This document shows positions 33,016-42,592 of a stretch of 64,000 bases of DNA, in pieces. The stretch is from Nocardioides marinus (GTDB lineage Bacteria; Actinomycetota; Actinomycetes; Propionibacteriales; Nocardioidaceae): the NCBI RefSeq assembly GCF_013408145.1, contig NZ_JACBZI010000001.1, positions 3,114,001 through 3,178,000 on the forward strand, read 5' to 3'. Each line of letters begins with the position of its first letter. The stretch's first letter is position 1. A program made the translations under genes and the position numbers. The notes beneath the pieces were generated by a model. The model was given only the letters and a program-made list of their open reading frames with translations, was not told the origin of the DNA and searched no databases.

Positions 33016-33822
33016 ATGACCCCCACACCCGGCGCCCACGCCGGCACCCCCGGCGCCCCGAGCACCGCGACCGGCACCGACGACACGATGCTGGCCTCCC
33101 TGCGACGGTGGAACATCGGCCTCACCGTGCTCCACGCCGCCCAGGCGGTGCTGGTGCTGCTGCTGGCCGGCGACTTCGCGATCAGCGTGGTCGAGACCTT
33201 CCCCGAGGGCCCGCCGGGCACCACCCCGCCGGCGGGCGAGGCGCTCTTCGACGTCCGCATCGGCTGGGCCGTGGCCGCGTTCCTGCTGCTCGCGGCGGTC
33301 GACCACGGGCTCACGGCGACGCTGGCGCGCGGGCTCTACGAGCGCGACCTGCGGGCGGGGATCAACCGGTTCCGCTGGGTGGAGTACTCCCTCAGCGCGA
33401 CGCTGATGATCCTGCTCATCGCCTCCTACAACGGCATCACCGAGATCAGTGCGGTCATCGCCATCGCCGGCGCCAACGTCGCGATGATCCTCTTCGGCTG
33501 GGTCCAGGAGGCGGTGAACCCGCCCGGGGAGCCGGTGCGCACGATGCTGCCGTTCTGGGCCGGCACCGTCGTGGGGCTCGCGCCGTGGGTGGCGATCGTG
33601 GTCAGCACCGCCGGCGCCCCAGAGGTCCCGGGCTTCGTCTACGGCATCGTGGTGAGCCTGTTCGTCTTCTTCTCCAGCTTCGGCCTCAACCAGTGGCTGC
33701 AGTACCGCGGGGTCGGCCCCTGGGCGAGCTACGGCTTCGGAGAGAAGGCCTACCTGGTGCTGAGCCTGGTCGCCAAGAGTGCTCTGGCGTGGCAGATCTT
33801 CGGCGGTTCGCTGGCCGGCTGA
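33016..33822 (+). CDS. Heliorhodopsin
   Basis: 268 residues with seven membrane helices. The sequence follows heliorhodopsin 48C12 closely: GPPGTT in the loop after helix 1, FRWVEYSLSATLMILLIA in helix 3 with the Schiff-base counterion (E123, equivalent to E107 of 48C12), MILFGWVQE in helix 4, LPFWAGTVVGLAPWVAIVV in helix 5, VPGFVYGIVVSLFVFFSSFGL in helix 6, and GEKAYLVLSLVAKSALAWQIF in helix 7, where K254 should bind retinal. Family members are light-sensing proteins with the N-terminus inside the cell and no clear ion-pump activity. No retinal or carotenoid gene is in the window. Monocistronic, with a strong terminator. Confidence 0.97.
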   Translation: MTPTPGAHAGTPGAPSTATGTDDTMLASLRRWNIGLTVLHAAQAVLVLLLAGDFAISVVETFPEGPPGTTPPAGEALFDVRIGWAVAAFLLLAAVDHGLTATLARGLYERDLRAGINRFRWVEYSLSATLMILLIASYNGITEISAVIAIAGANVAMILFGWVQEAVNPPGEPVRTMLPFWAGTVVGLAPWVAIVVSTAGAPEVPGFVYGIVVSLFVFFSSFGLNQWLQYRGVGPWASYGFGEKAYLVLSLVAKSALAWQIFGGSLAG

Positions 33823-33827
33823 GGTGG

Positions 33828-33890
33828 CGGTTTCACCACCCGGGTGGTGAAACCGGCGCTGGTCGACCGGAACTCCGTGAGACCAGCGCC
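33828..33890 (+). terminator. Double hairpin after heliorhodopsin
   Basis: CGGTTTCACCACCC and GGGTGGTGAAACCG (33828-33855) form a perfect 28-bp palindrome five bases after the stop. A second stem follows, GGCGCTGGTC (33855-33864) and GACCAGCGCC (33881-33890). Confidence 0.75.
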
Positions 33891-34000
33891 AGTTCCATGA
33901 GACCAGTACGCCGCCGTACGCCGCACGAACCCGGGCCCGAGCGCCCACCGGTCCGGCGTGGAATCGGCGTATCCGCGCCGCGGACCTAGACTCGTGGCCC

Positions 34001-35896
34001 GTGCCAGAGACCCGCTCCGCCCAGCTTCGCAACGTCGCCATCGTCGCCCACGTCGACCACGGGAAGACCACCCTCGTCGACGCGATGCTCCACCAGGCCG
34101 GCGCGTTCAGCGCCCACCAGGCCGAGGGCGTCGCCGAGCGGGTCATGGACTCCGGTGACCTCGAGCGCGAGAAGGGCATCACGATCCTCGCGAAGAACAC
34201 CGCGGTGAAGTACGTCGGCCCCTCCGCCCCCGAGGGCATGACGATCAACATCATCGACACCCCCGGCCACGCCGACTTCGGTGGCGAGGTCGAGCGCGGC
34301 CTGTCGATGGTCGACGGCATCGTGCTGCTGGTCGACGCCTCCGAGGGCCCCCTGCCGCAGACCCGCTTCGTGCTGCGCAAGGCGCTGAACGCCGACATGC
34401 CGGTGATCCTGGTGGTCAACAAGACCGACCGCTCCGACGCGCGCATCTCCGAGGTCGTCGACGAGACCTACGAGCTGTTCATGGACCTGCTCGACGAGTC
34501 GCACTCCCAGGACGCGCTGGACTTCCCGGTCGTCTACGCCTCCGGCAAGGCCGGCGTCGCGAGCCTCACCCAGCCCGAGGACGGCACGCTCCCCGCGGAC
34601 AGCCAGGACCTCGAGCCGCTGTTCCGCACGATCATCGAGACGATCCCGGCCCCGAAGTACACCGAGGGCGCGCCGCTGCAGGCGCACGTCACCAACCTCG
34701 ACTCCAGCCCGTTCCTGGGTCGCCTGGCGCTGCTGCGCATCCACAACGGCGAGCTGAAGAAGGGCCAGACCGTGGCCTGGATGCGCCGCGACGGCGAGGT
34801 CAAGAACGTCCGGATCTCCGAGCTGCTCATCACCGAGGGCCTGGAGCGCAAGCCGGGCGAGGTCGCCGGCCCCGGTGACATCGTCGCCATCGCCGGCATC
34901 CCCGAGATCACCATCGGCGAGACGCTGGCCGACCCGGAGAACCCGGTCGCGCTGCCGCTGATCCACGTCGACGACCCGGCCATCTCGATGACCATCGGCA
35001 CCAACACCTCCCCGCTCGTGGGCCGGGTGAAGGGCTCGAAGGTCACCGCCCGCCTGGTCAAGGACCGCCTCGACGCCGAGCTGATCGGCAACGTCTCCCT
35101 CAAGATCCTCCCGACCGACCGCCCCGACGCGTGGGAGGTCCAGGGCCGCGGCGAGCTGGCGCTGGCCATCCTGGTCGAGCAGATGCGCCGCGAGGGCTAC
35201 GAGCTGACCGTGGGCAAGCCGCAGGTGGTCACCAAGGAGATCAACGGCAAGGTCCACGAGCCGATGGAGCGGCTGACGATCGACGCCCCGGAGGAGTACC
35301 TCGGCGCGATCACCGAGCTGCTGGCCACCCGCAAGGGCCGCATGGAGCAGATGACCAACCACGGCACCGGCTGGGTGCGCATGGAGTTCGTCGTCCCGGC
35401 GCGCGGCCTGATCGGCTTCCGCACCGAGTTCCTCACCGAGACCCGCGGCACCGGCATCGCCCACCACATCTCCGAGGGCTACGAGCCGTGGGCCGGCGAG
35501 ATCCGCTCGCGCAACTCCGGCTCGCTGGTCGCCGACCGCAAGGGCGCGGCGACGGCGTACGCCATGACCTCGCTGCAGGAGCGCGGCACGATGTTCGTCG
35601 AGCCGACCACCGAGGTCTACGAGGGCATGATCGTCGGGGAGAACTCCCGCGCCGACGACATGGACGTCAACATCACCAAGGAGAAGCAGCAGACCAACAT
35701 CCGGTCCGCGACCTCCGACAACTTCGAGAAGCTCATCCCGCCGCGCAAGCTCAGCCTCGAGCAGTGCCTGGAGTTCTGCCGCGAGGACGAGTGCGTCGAG
35801 GTGACGCCGGACTCCGTGCGCATCCGCAAGGTGATCCTCGACCAGAACGACCGGGCCAAGATCGCCAGCCGGGCACGCAAGGCCGCCCGCGGCTGA
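34001..35896 (+). CDS. typA: Ribosome-associated GTPase TypA/BipA
   Basis: 631 residues, full family length. It has the G1 motif AHVDHGKTTLVDAML, switch I with DLEREKGITILAKNTAV, G3 DTPGHADFGGEVERG and G4 NKTDRSD. The C-terminal domains include GRGELALAILVEQMRREGYE and the BipA-specific RNSGSLVADRKG and TNIRSATSDNFEKLIPPR. TypA is a translational GTPase of the EF-G type that aids 50S subunit assembly and stress adaptation. The start is GTG. A small membrane protein gene follows 21 bases later. Confidence 0.96.
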   Translation: MPETRSAQLRNVAIVAHVDHGKTTLVDAMLHQAGAFSAHQAEGVAERVMDSGDLEREKGITILAKNTAVKYVGPSAPEGMTINIIDTPGHADFGGEVERGLSMVDGIVLLVDASEGPLPQTRFVLRKALNADMPVILVVNKTDRSDARISEVVDETYELFMDLLDESHSQDALDFPVVYASGKAGVASLTQPEDGTLPADSQDLEPLFRTIIETIPAPKYTEGAPLQAHVTNLDSSPFLGRLALLRIHNGELKKGQTVAWMRRDGEVKNVRISELLITEGLERKPGEVAGPGDIVAIAGIPEITIGETLADPENPVALPLIHVDDPAISMTIGTNTSPLVGRVKGSKVTARLVKDRLDAELIGNVSLKILPTDRPDAWEVQGRGELALAILVEQMRREGYELTVGKPQVVTKEINGKVHEPMERLTIDAPEEYLGAITELLATRKGRMEQMTNHGTGWVRMEFVVPARGLIGFRTEFLTETRGTGIAHHISEGYEPWAGEIRSRNSGSLVADRKGAATAYAMTSLQERGTMFVEPTTEVYEGMIVGENSRADDMDVNITKEKQQTNIRSATSDNFEKLIPPRKLSLEQCLEFCREDECVEVTPDSVRIRKVILDQNDRAKIASRARKAARG

Positions 35897-35917
35897 GCCC
35901 CGTGAGAGCCTGACGGC

Positions 35918-36271
35918 ATGGTTCTCGGGATGCCGTTGGAGTACTTCGTCCACGAGGTGCTGCGGGTGCTGGCGTACGCCGCCCTCGCGATCGTGTGCGC
36001 GGAGCGCTGGCGCGCGGGCGCCTGGGCCCGCGTCGGGACCCTCGCGGGGGTGCTCGGCGCCGCGCTGGCGGCCTACCACCTGCTCAGCTGGCTGCTCTAC
36101 GTCAACGACCAGCCGCTGCTGATGGACCTGCGGGCCGACCTCAGCCTGGACCGGGTCCTCTACTGGCTCGACCTGGTGGTGCTCGCCGGGCTGGCCGCCG
36201 CGGTGGTGCTGGGTCGTGAGCGCGCGCCGAGGCCCGTGGCCGACGAGCCCACGGGCACCCCGGTCGCCTAG
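35918..36271 (+). CDS. Small three-helix membrane protein
   Basis: 117 residues, three hydrophobic segments (VLRVLAYAALAIVCAERW, VGTLAGVLGAALAAYHLLSWLLYV, VLYWLDLVVLAGLAAAVVLG), then a short Pro-rich hydrophilic tail. No family recognised. It sits 21 bases after typA and is probably co-transcribed with it, and it is convergent with manA across only 25 bases. Confidence 0.62.
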   Translation: MVLGMPLEYFVHEVLRVLAYAALAIVCAERWRAGAWARVGTLAGVLGAALAAYHLLSWLLYVNDQPLLMDLRADLSLDRVLYWLDLVVLAGLAAAVVLGRERAPRPVADEPTGTPVA

Positions 36272-36296
36272 CCGGCCGCCCAGCCCGCGCGGCGTC

Positions 36297-37481
36297 TCAG
36301 ACCAGGTCGAGCATCCGGCGGCGGCGGCCCTCCTGGGCGGGGTGGTAGGCCTGGGCGACCTCGCCGGTGCCACGCACGCGCAGGGCGCCGTCCTCGGGGC
36401 CGGCGTACATGACGGCGCCGCGGGTCAGCCGCAGCGTCTCGCCGTGCGCGTTGGTCAGCTCGACCTCGCCGCCGGTGCAGACCAGGATGCGGGCGTCGAG
36501 CTCGGGCAGCTCCACGCCGTCGCGGTCCGCCGGTGAGGTCTGGGCCACCGCGAGGCCGAACTCCCCCTCGCCGGGCTCGAACACGTCGACGCTGGCGCCG
36601 ACCAGCTCGGGGGTGACCCGGGCCAGGCGGGACATCTCGGCGTCGATGCTGGCCACGACGCCGGCGGGGTCGAGGTGCTTGGGGGTGAGCCCGGCGCGCA
36701 GCACGTTGTCGGAGTTGACCATGACCTCCACGCACATGCCGGAGAGGTGGGCGTGGATGATGCCGGCGCCGAGGTAGGCGGCCTCCCCGGGCTGCAGGGT
36801 GAGCCGGTTGAGCAGCATGGAGACGATGACGCCGACGTCGCCCGGGTAGTGGGGGGCGATCTCCACGACCGAGGTGTAGGCCCGCTTGATGTCGAGGCCG
36901 AGCCCGAGGCGGGCGTGGCACAGCGCCACGATCTGGTGGACCTCGTGCACCGAGGGCGGCTCCATCAGCAGCCGCTCGAGCATCTTCACGATGCCGTGGA
37001 AGCCGGGGTTGCGGGTGAGCTGGTCGACCATCCGCTGCGCGACGGGGTGGTCCAGCGGCGAGAGGATCCGCAGGATCTCCGCGGTCGGCCGGAACCCCAC
37101 GAGGGTGTCGAAGGCGGTCAGCGCGTAGACCATCTCCGGCTTGGGGTTGGCGTCCTTGTAGAGCCGGTGCGGCGCCTCGAGCGGGACGCCGGCGGCCTCC
37201 TCGGCCTCGAAGCCCTTGCGGGCCAGCTCGGCGTTGGGGTGCACCTGGATCGAGAGCGGTCGGGCCGCGGAGAGGATCTTCATCATGAACGGCAGCTCGC
37301 CGGCCAGGTCCGAGAGCGGCACCGTCCCGTGCGGACCCGCCACCATCGCCGGCCCCAGCGGGTGGGTGCCCATCCAGACCTCCGCCACCGGCGCCCCGGT
37401 GGAGGGCCGCGCCAGGAAGAACGGGATGTCCTGGGCCGTCCCCCAGGCGTAGTCCTGCGTGGGGCAGTCGAGGAGGTGCAT
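36297..37481 (-). CDS. manA: Mannose-6-phosphate isomerase, class I
   Basis: 394 residues from the ATG at 37481 (MHLLDCPTQDYAWGTAQDIP, the usual N-terminus). It is a zinc-dependent cupin: zinc ligands in IQVHPNAELA (Gln, His), ANPKPEMVYAL (Glu) and GAGIIHAHLSGMCVEVMVNSDNVLRAGLTPKHLD (His). It interconverts mannose-6-P and fructose-6-P and feeds GDP-mannose for mannolipids and glycans. Monocistronic. Confidence 0.94.
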   Translation of the reverse strand: MHLLDCPTQDYAWGTAQDIPFFLARPSTGAPVAEVWMGTHPLGPAMVAGPHGTVPLSDLAGELPFMMKILSAARPLSIQVHPNAELARKGFEAEEAAGVPLEAPHRLYKDANPKPEMVYALTAFDTLVGFRPTAEILRILSPLDHPVAQRMVDQLTRNPGFHGIVKMLERLLMEPPSVHEVHQIVALCHARLGLGLDIKRAYTSVVEIAPHYPGDVGVIVSMLLNRLTLQPGEAAYLGAGIIHAHLSGMCVEVMVNSDNVLRAGLTPKHLDPAGVVASIDAEMSRLARVTPELVGASVDVFEPGEGEFGLAVAQTSPADRDGVELPELDARILVCTGGEVELTNAHGETLRLTRGAVMYAGPEDGALRVRGTGEVAQAYHPAQEGRRRRMLDLV

Positions 37482-37657
37482 GGCACCGACCCTATGGTCC
37501 GCACGCGGCGTACGGGTGACGGTGGGGTCAACTCCCCGCCCCGGCGCCCCGCAAAGTGAAGGCGGTGGGGTTTCGGGGACGGCCGCCGACCCCACCTTTA
37601 CGATCCCCAGGGACGGCCACACCGTGGCCCGTGGACACCCGGGGGTGGGTGAGGAGC

Positions 37658-38737
37658 ATGGAGCAGAGCGACCGCGCCTACCAGCGCGCCCTGCGCGAGC
37701 AGCTGGCCCGCAACGAGCTCACCTTCGCCCACGCCCCCATCGGCCAGGCGATCGTCGAGCTCGACGGCACCTGGCGTCAGGTCAACGGCGCCCTGCTGCA
37801 GATGCTGGAGTACGACGAGGTCGAGCTGTTGGCGATGACCTTCCAGGACATCACCCACCCCGAGGACCTCGACCTCGACCTGGGCCTGCTGCAGCAGACG
37901 CTCGCCGGCGAGATCACGTCGTACCAGATGGAGAAGCGCTACTTCACCCGCACCGGTCGCACCGTGTGGGCGCTGCTCTCGGTGGCGCTGGTGCGCGGCC
38001 TCGACGACGAGCCGCTCTACTTCATCTCCCAGATCCTCGACATCACCTCGCACAAGAAGCAGGTGCAGGCGCTGCAGGACTTCACCGCGATGCTCGCCCA
38101 CGACCTGCGCACGCCGGCGTCGGTCATCGCCGGGTTCGCGCAGCTGCTGTCGACCGGCCCGTACGACGACGAGGTCACCTCGATCGCGCGGCGCATCGAG
38201 CGCGCCTCCACGACGATCGTGGACCTCCTGGAGAACGCGCTGACCACCGAGTCGATCGACTCCGGGCGACTGACCGCCCGGCCCACCGCGCTCGACGTGC
38301 GCGACGCCGTCGGCACCGCGGTGCAGGCGGCGCTGAGCGCGGCGGAGATGAACGAGCAGGAGCTCGAGGTGGACACCTCCGGGCTCGTCCCCGCCGTCGC
38401 CTGGGTGGATCCGGTGCACCTCGAGCAGGTGATGACGAACCTGATCGGCAACGCCCGCAAGTACGGCGGACCGCACGTGCGCGTGACCACGCAGGTCCAC
38501 GACCGGCGGGTCGAGATCCTGGTCGAGGACGACGGCCCCGGGGTGCCCCCGCGCTTCGTGCCGCAGCTCTTCGAGCGCTACAGCCGTGCCCAGGAGGCCC
38601 GCACCGGCTCCCAGCGCGGCTCGGGCCTGGGGCTCTACATCGTCCGCGACCTGCTCACCGCCAACAACGGCACCATCGACTACGAGAAGGCGGCCCTCGG
38701 GGGTGCTGGTTTCCGCGTGAGCCTGCCGGCTGCGTGA
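37658..38737 (+). CDS. PAS-domain sensor histidine kinase
   Basis: 359 residues from the ATG at 37658, which has GTGAGGAGC just upstream; an in-frame extension of 34 codons lacks family features. A PAS domain (about residues 20-135) has FAHAPIGQAIVELDGTWRQVNGALLQMLEYDEVEL and a PAC end (YFISQILDITSHKKQ). HisKA follows with MLAHDLRTPASVIAGFAQLL, and HATPase_c with NLIGNARKYGG, DDGPGVP and GSGLGLYIVRDLL. There are no membrane helices, so it is a cytoplasmic sensor. No response regulator gene is adjacent, so it is an orphan kinase here. Followed by palindromic copy 4. Confidence 0.87.
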   Translation: MEQSDRAYQRALREQLARNELTFAHAPIGQAIVELDGTWRQVNGALLQMLEYDEVELLAMTFQDITHPEDLDLDLGLLQQTLAGEITSYQMEKRYFTRTGRTVWALLSVALVRGLDDEPLYFISQILDITSHKKQVQALQDFTAMLAHDLRTPASVIAGFAQLLSTGPYDDEVTSIARRIERASTTIVDLLENALTTESIDSGRLTARPTALDVRDAVGTAVQAALSAAEMNEQELEVDTSGLVPAVAWVDPVHLEQVMTNLIGNARKYGGPHVRVTTQVHDRRVEILVEDDGPGVPPRFVPQLFERYSRAQEARTGSQRGSGLGLYIVRDLLTANNGTIDYEKAALGGAGFRVSLPAA

Positions 38738-38748
38738 GGGCGCCGGCC

Positions 38749-38814
38749 GGGTTACGACGCATCACTTCTCACCCTTACTGCGCAGTAAGGGTGAAAAGTA
38801 ATGCGGAGTACCCC
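38749..38814 (+). repeat. Palindromic element family A, copy 4
   Basis: GGGTTACGACGCATCACTTC, the same 26-bp core (ending GTGA), then AAAGTAATGCGGAGTACCCC. It lies 11 bases after the kinase stop, in the convergent gap to the 1219-residue protein gene. The tail CGATGTGACCCCTGGGAC matches that of copy 2. Confidence 0.87.
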
Positions 38815-38932
38815 GCCGATGTGACCCCTGGGACAGGAGTGACCCCACCGCACGCGACCGAGACGCCGGGGTGCGGAGCGGGCGGAGGGAGCCGCCTGCC
38901 CCGGACCCCGGCGCCTGGGCCGGGTCCTCAGG

Positions 38933-41900
38933 TCAGTTCGTGCGCGGGACGTTGCACAGCGCGTCCTTGATGGACACGTTGAGCAGGTCCAGCACCCTGA
39001 CCTGGATCTTGGTCGCCGGCACGCAGGTGATCGCGCCGGTCCCGCTCTGCCCCGACAGCCCCACCGGGACGCCGAGGATCTTGTCGACCTTCAGGTTGGT
39101 CAGCGCCCGGTCGGCGTTGAACCCGTTGCCCGGCTCGAAGGTCAGCTTCACCGAGTCGAGCTCGGAGGTGATGGAGCCGCCCTCGATCGGCCGGGCGCAC
39201 CCGGTCTCGCAGCCCTCGCCGTACTCGGTGGTGTTGAGGTACAGCGGGCCGCCGGTGTCGCCGTCGATCGAGCCGGTGAGGTCCAGCACCCGCAGCCGCA
39301 GGCCGTTGACGTTCATCGAGCCGCTGGGGTCGACGATGTCAAGGGTGGTGGTCTCGTCGGCCCACAGCCGCACCGACCCGAGGGTGGGGTCGGCGAGACC
39401 GACCTCGGGCAGGCACGCCTCGTCCCCGGCCTGGCAGACCTCCAGCGCCCGCGGCAGCGGGTTGCTGATGGAGCCGCTCAGGTCGCCGAGGTCGAAGGTC
39501 AGCGCGTTGGTGGGCTCGTCGGCGGAGTACCGCAGCCGGGTCGCACCGGAGCCGTCGTCGACCAGCCCGAGCCGCACGTTCGGCACGAGGTGGTCGATCG
39601 ACGCGGTGAGACGACCGGTCTCGGCGCCGCCGGCGTCGGTCTCGACCACCTCGATGCCGAAGACCTTGCCCGCGACCGTGTCGAGCAGCACCTCGGGCAG
39701 GCCGTCCAGCGAGGCCGAGATGGTGCGCAGGCCGGTGACCCGGCCGGCGACCTGGGTGCCGGTGGGCGAGCTGCGCAGGACCAGGCCGTCGGCGTCGGCC
39801 GGCAGGTCCACCGGCGTACCGCTGTCGGCGAAGACCTCCAGCAGGCCGATCGGCTCGCCGCCGGTGCCGAAGGAGACACCGCCGTCGCTGACGCCGACCT
39901 CGAGCAGGCTGGGCACGTCGACCAGGCGCAGGGACAGGTCCGTGGAGCCGTCGAAGATCCCGGCGTCGTCGTGGGCGTCCACGAGGACCTCGGAGATCGG
40001 GTCGGAGCCGGCGATCCGCACGGCACCGTCGCGCCCGAGGGCCAGGTCGAGCCGGTGCGGCGCGTCGAGGACGCGGGCGTCGAGCTCGAGGCCGTCGAGG
40101 TCGGCCAGCGCCCGCAGCGGGGTGGGCGCCGTGGTGAGGCCGATCGCGAGGTCGTCGGTCAGGTCCAGCGAGAGCCCCTCGAAGCCGGGCAGGCGCAGCG
40201 CCACGGACGAGGCGTCACCCAGCTGGTCCAGGCGGAGGTACGCCGGGTCGTCGAGCAGCGCGAGCTCCCGACCGGACGCGTAGCCGGCCTCGAAGACGCC
40301 GATCGCGCCGCTGGCGGTCAGCGCCCCGGCGCCGGCGGCGTCGAGGGCGAAGCTGACCGTGTCGGGCACGTCGGTGAGCGCGAGGCGCACGTCGGAGGCG
40401 GTACGGCCGGCGTCGAGCTCGACGGCGCGCAGCGACAGCTGCTCCAGCCCGGTCGGGCTGGTGACCTCGGCGGTCAGGCCGCTGTCGGTGTCGCCGTCCA
40501 CGAGGATGCCGACCTCGCCGTCGACGTCGTCGATCAGCCCGTCGGCGAGGAAGACCCGGTCGGCGCCGGAGTCGTCGGTCATCGACAGCCCGACGGCCGT
40601 GGGGCGGTCGGTGCTGAAGCGGGCCGCGAGCCGGGAGTCCGACCCGAGGTCGAGACCGATGGCGGCCTGCGAGGGCGCGGAGTCGAAGCTGATCGCGAAG
40701 CGCTGCTCGGCCGGCGCGGGGGGCGCGGGGAGCGGGGCCTCGAGGTCGGCGGGCTCCGTGGGCGTGGTCGCGGGCTGGCCGTCGGCGGCGGCCGGCACGA
40801 TCGCGCCGGTCACGTCGAGGGCGTCCTCGCCGGAGCTGGCGACCTGGAGGGTCACCCCGCCGTCGGCCAGGACCAGGTCGGCGGCGAAGTCACGCGGGGC
40901 GTTGGAGTCCCGGGTGTCGTAGCCGAAGCGGTACTCCTCCTCACCGCCGGCCAGGTCGAGCACGGCCTGCAGGCTCAGCGGCAGCTGCTGGCTGACGTCG
41001 CCGATCCGCACGATCTCCAGCCGCGGCGTGGCCGAGAAGCCGTCGGTGCTGCTGAGACCGACTCCGGAGAAGCGGATGTTGGCGATCAGGTCGGCGGTGC
41101 CGTCGCCGGTGACGTCGAGGAGCTGGGGTACGCCGATGACGGCCCCGAACTCCTCGCGTCGGACGACGCCGCCCTCGCCGATGCTGACGGCGCGCCAGGT
41201 GTACTGCGCGGTGCTCGACAGGTCGCCGAGCGGGGTGCGGGAGAGGACCTCGCGGTCGATGGTCGCCAGGGCCTCGTCGATGCCGGCGCCCAGGGTGCCG
41301 GCGCCGTCCTGCAGGGTCGGGACGAGCGCCTCGAGCAGCCCGGAGACGGCGGGGACGCCGACGGCGTTCTCGACCGGGGAGACGATCGTCTCGATGATCG
41401 TGACCACCGGGCCGAGCAGGCCCCCCAGCCAGCCGACCAGGCCAGTGGCGTTGCCCTGGACGGGCGTGGCGACGACCGGGGCCGGCTCGGCCGCGGCATC
41501 ACCGACGTAGAACTTCAGGGTCTCCGAGCTGCCGGCGTACACGTCGTCGCCGGGGAAGGTCGCGGAGACGCTGGTGACGCGGGAGGCTCCGGTGACCGGC
41601 GCCTGGCGGCGGGCGTCGCCGTCGTCGTCGGTGACTGCGGGGGCGGCGTCGTCGCCGAGGGCGAGGACGACCGTGCGGCCGGGGACCCGCTCGCCGTAGC
41701 GGTCGGAGTCGGCGGTCACGTCGACGAGACGGCCGACGAGCTGGGCGTCGGTGCCGGGCTGGCCGCGGGTGTGGCCGCGGTAGAAGACGTGGGTGGCACG
41801 AGCGGTCAGCTGCGTGGTCGCGGTGGTCGCGTCGCCGGTGTAGAGGTCGTCGGTGGTGACCTCGGCGGCCACGGTGAGCTCACCGGTGGCGAGGTCGGGG

Positions 41901-42592
41901 AGGTCGATGGTGGCGGTGCCCGCACCGGTGCCGTCGGTGGCGACGACGACCGGCTCGACGTCCTCGACGCCGGGCAGGGTCAGCGTGACCTCGCGGCCGC
42001 CGAGGGGCTGGCCGGTGACGCCGCTGCCGACGATCGAGGTCTGCACGCCGACGGTGAGGTCCTCGCCGGTGACCGTGGTGGCCGGCAGGCTCAGCGCGAC
42101 GGCGGCGTGGTTGTCGACGGTGAAGGAGACGGTCGGCTGGGCGACCTCCGAGCGGTTGCTGCAGCCGAGGTTGAGGAACCCGGACTTCTCCGCCGAGCGG
42201 GTCCAGGAGCGGGCGACGTAGGCGCCGCGGGGCTGGCCCACCGAGGACCAGGCGTAGGTCTTGGCGCCGGTGCCGGACTGCTGGTCGGAGCCGACGACGG
42301 TGCCGTCGGCGCGGGTGACCTGGAAGCGGGTGTAGGGCGAGCCCTGGCCGGCGACGCAGTTGTTGGAGGCGCCGTTCGCCTCCCGGACCGACACGACGCC
42401 GGACTGGGTCGAGCCGGCGGTCGGGCTGTTGAGGGCGGCATGGGCCGGGGCCATCGGGAGGAGGGCGAGTCCGGGGACGGCGACGAGCGCGGCCACGGTC
42501 GCCGCGAGGGGTCGCGGCAGGCGTCTGGGCAGGGGTCGTCGCAGGAGGGGACGAGCGAGCACGGAGGGCTCCTGTGGGGGGAGGTCGGACAT
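38933..42592 (-). CDS. Very large secreted protein of unknown function
   Basis: 1219 residues with a long basic signal peptide ending near APAHAALNSP. Residues 60-360 look like Ig-like or beta-sandwich modules (VTGEDLTVGVQTSIVGSGVTGQPLGGREVTLTLPG; ATFPGDDVYAGSSETLKFYV). A helical, hydrophobic stretch follows (GLVGWLGGLLGPVVTIIETIVSPVENAVG), then an FG-GAP-like unit (QLLDVTGDGTADLIANIRF). From about 600 onward it is an extended, very acidic repetitive beta region, with recurring patterns like LSLRLVDVPSLLEVGVSDGG and LRTISASLDGLPEVLLDTVAGKV. No LPxTG anchor or C-terminal membrane helix is visible, so it is probably released or held non-covalently. Function unknown. Confidence 0.72.
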   Translation of the reverse strand: MSDLPPQEPSVLARPLLRRPLPRRLPRPLAATVAALVAVPGLALLPMAPAHAALNSPTAGSTQSGVVSVREANGASNNCVAGQGSPYTRFQVTRADGTVVGSDQQSGTGAKTYAWSSVGQPRGAYVARSWTRSAEKSGFLNLGCSNRSEVAQPTVSFTVDNHAAVALSLPATTVTGEDLTVGVQTSIVGSGVTGQPLGGREVTLTLPGVEDVEPVVVATDGTGAGTATIDLPDLATGELTVAAEVTTDDLYTGDATTATTQLTARATHVFYRGHTRGQPGTDAQLVGRLVDVTADSDRYGERVPGRTVVLALGDDAAPAVTDDDGDARRQAPVTGASRVTSVSATFPGDDVYAGSSETLKFYVGDAAAEPAPVVATPVQGNATGLVGWLGGLLGPVVTIIETIVSPVENAVGVPAVSGLLEALVPTLQDGAGTLGAGIDEALATIDREVLSRTPLGDLSSTAQYTWRAVSIGEGGVVRREEFGAVIGVPQLLDVTGDGTADLIANIRFSGVGLSSTDGFSATPRLEIVRIGDVSQQLPLSLQAVLDLAGGEEEYRFGYDTRDSNAPRDFAADLVLADGGVTLQVASSGEDALDVTGAIVPAAADGQPATTPTEPADLEAPLPAPPAPAEQRFAISFDSAPSQAAIGLDLGSDSRLAARFSTDRPTAVGLSMTDDSGADRVFLADGLIDDVDGEVGILVDGDTDSGLTAEVTSPTGLEQLSLRAVELDAGRTASDVRLALTDVPDTVSFALDAAGAGALTASGAIGVFEAGYASGRELALLDDPAYLRLDQLGDASSVALRLPGFEGLSLDLTDDLAIGLTTAPTPLRALADLDGLELDARVLDAPHRLDLALGRDGAVRIAGSDPISEVLVDAHDDAGIFDGSTDLSLRLVDVPSLLEVGVSDGGVSFGTGGEPIGLLEVFADSGTPVDLPADADGLVLRSSPTGTQVAGRVTGLRTISASLDGLPEVLLDTVAGKVFGIEVVETDAGGAETGRLTASIDHLVPNVRLGLVDDGSGATRLRYSADEPTNALTFDLGDLSGSISNPLPRALEVCQAGDEACLPEVGLADPTLGSVRLWADETTTLDIVDPSGSMNVNGLRLRVLDLTGSIDGDTGGPLYLNTTEYGEGCETGCARPIEGGSITSELDSVKLTFEPGNGFNADRALTNLKVDKILGVPVGLSGQSGTGAITCVPATKIQVRVLDLLNVSIKDALCNVPRTN

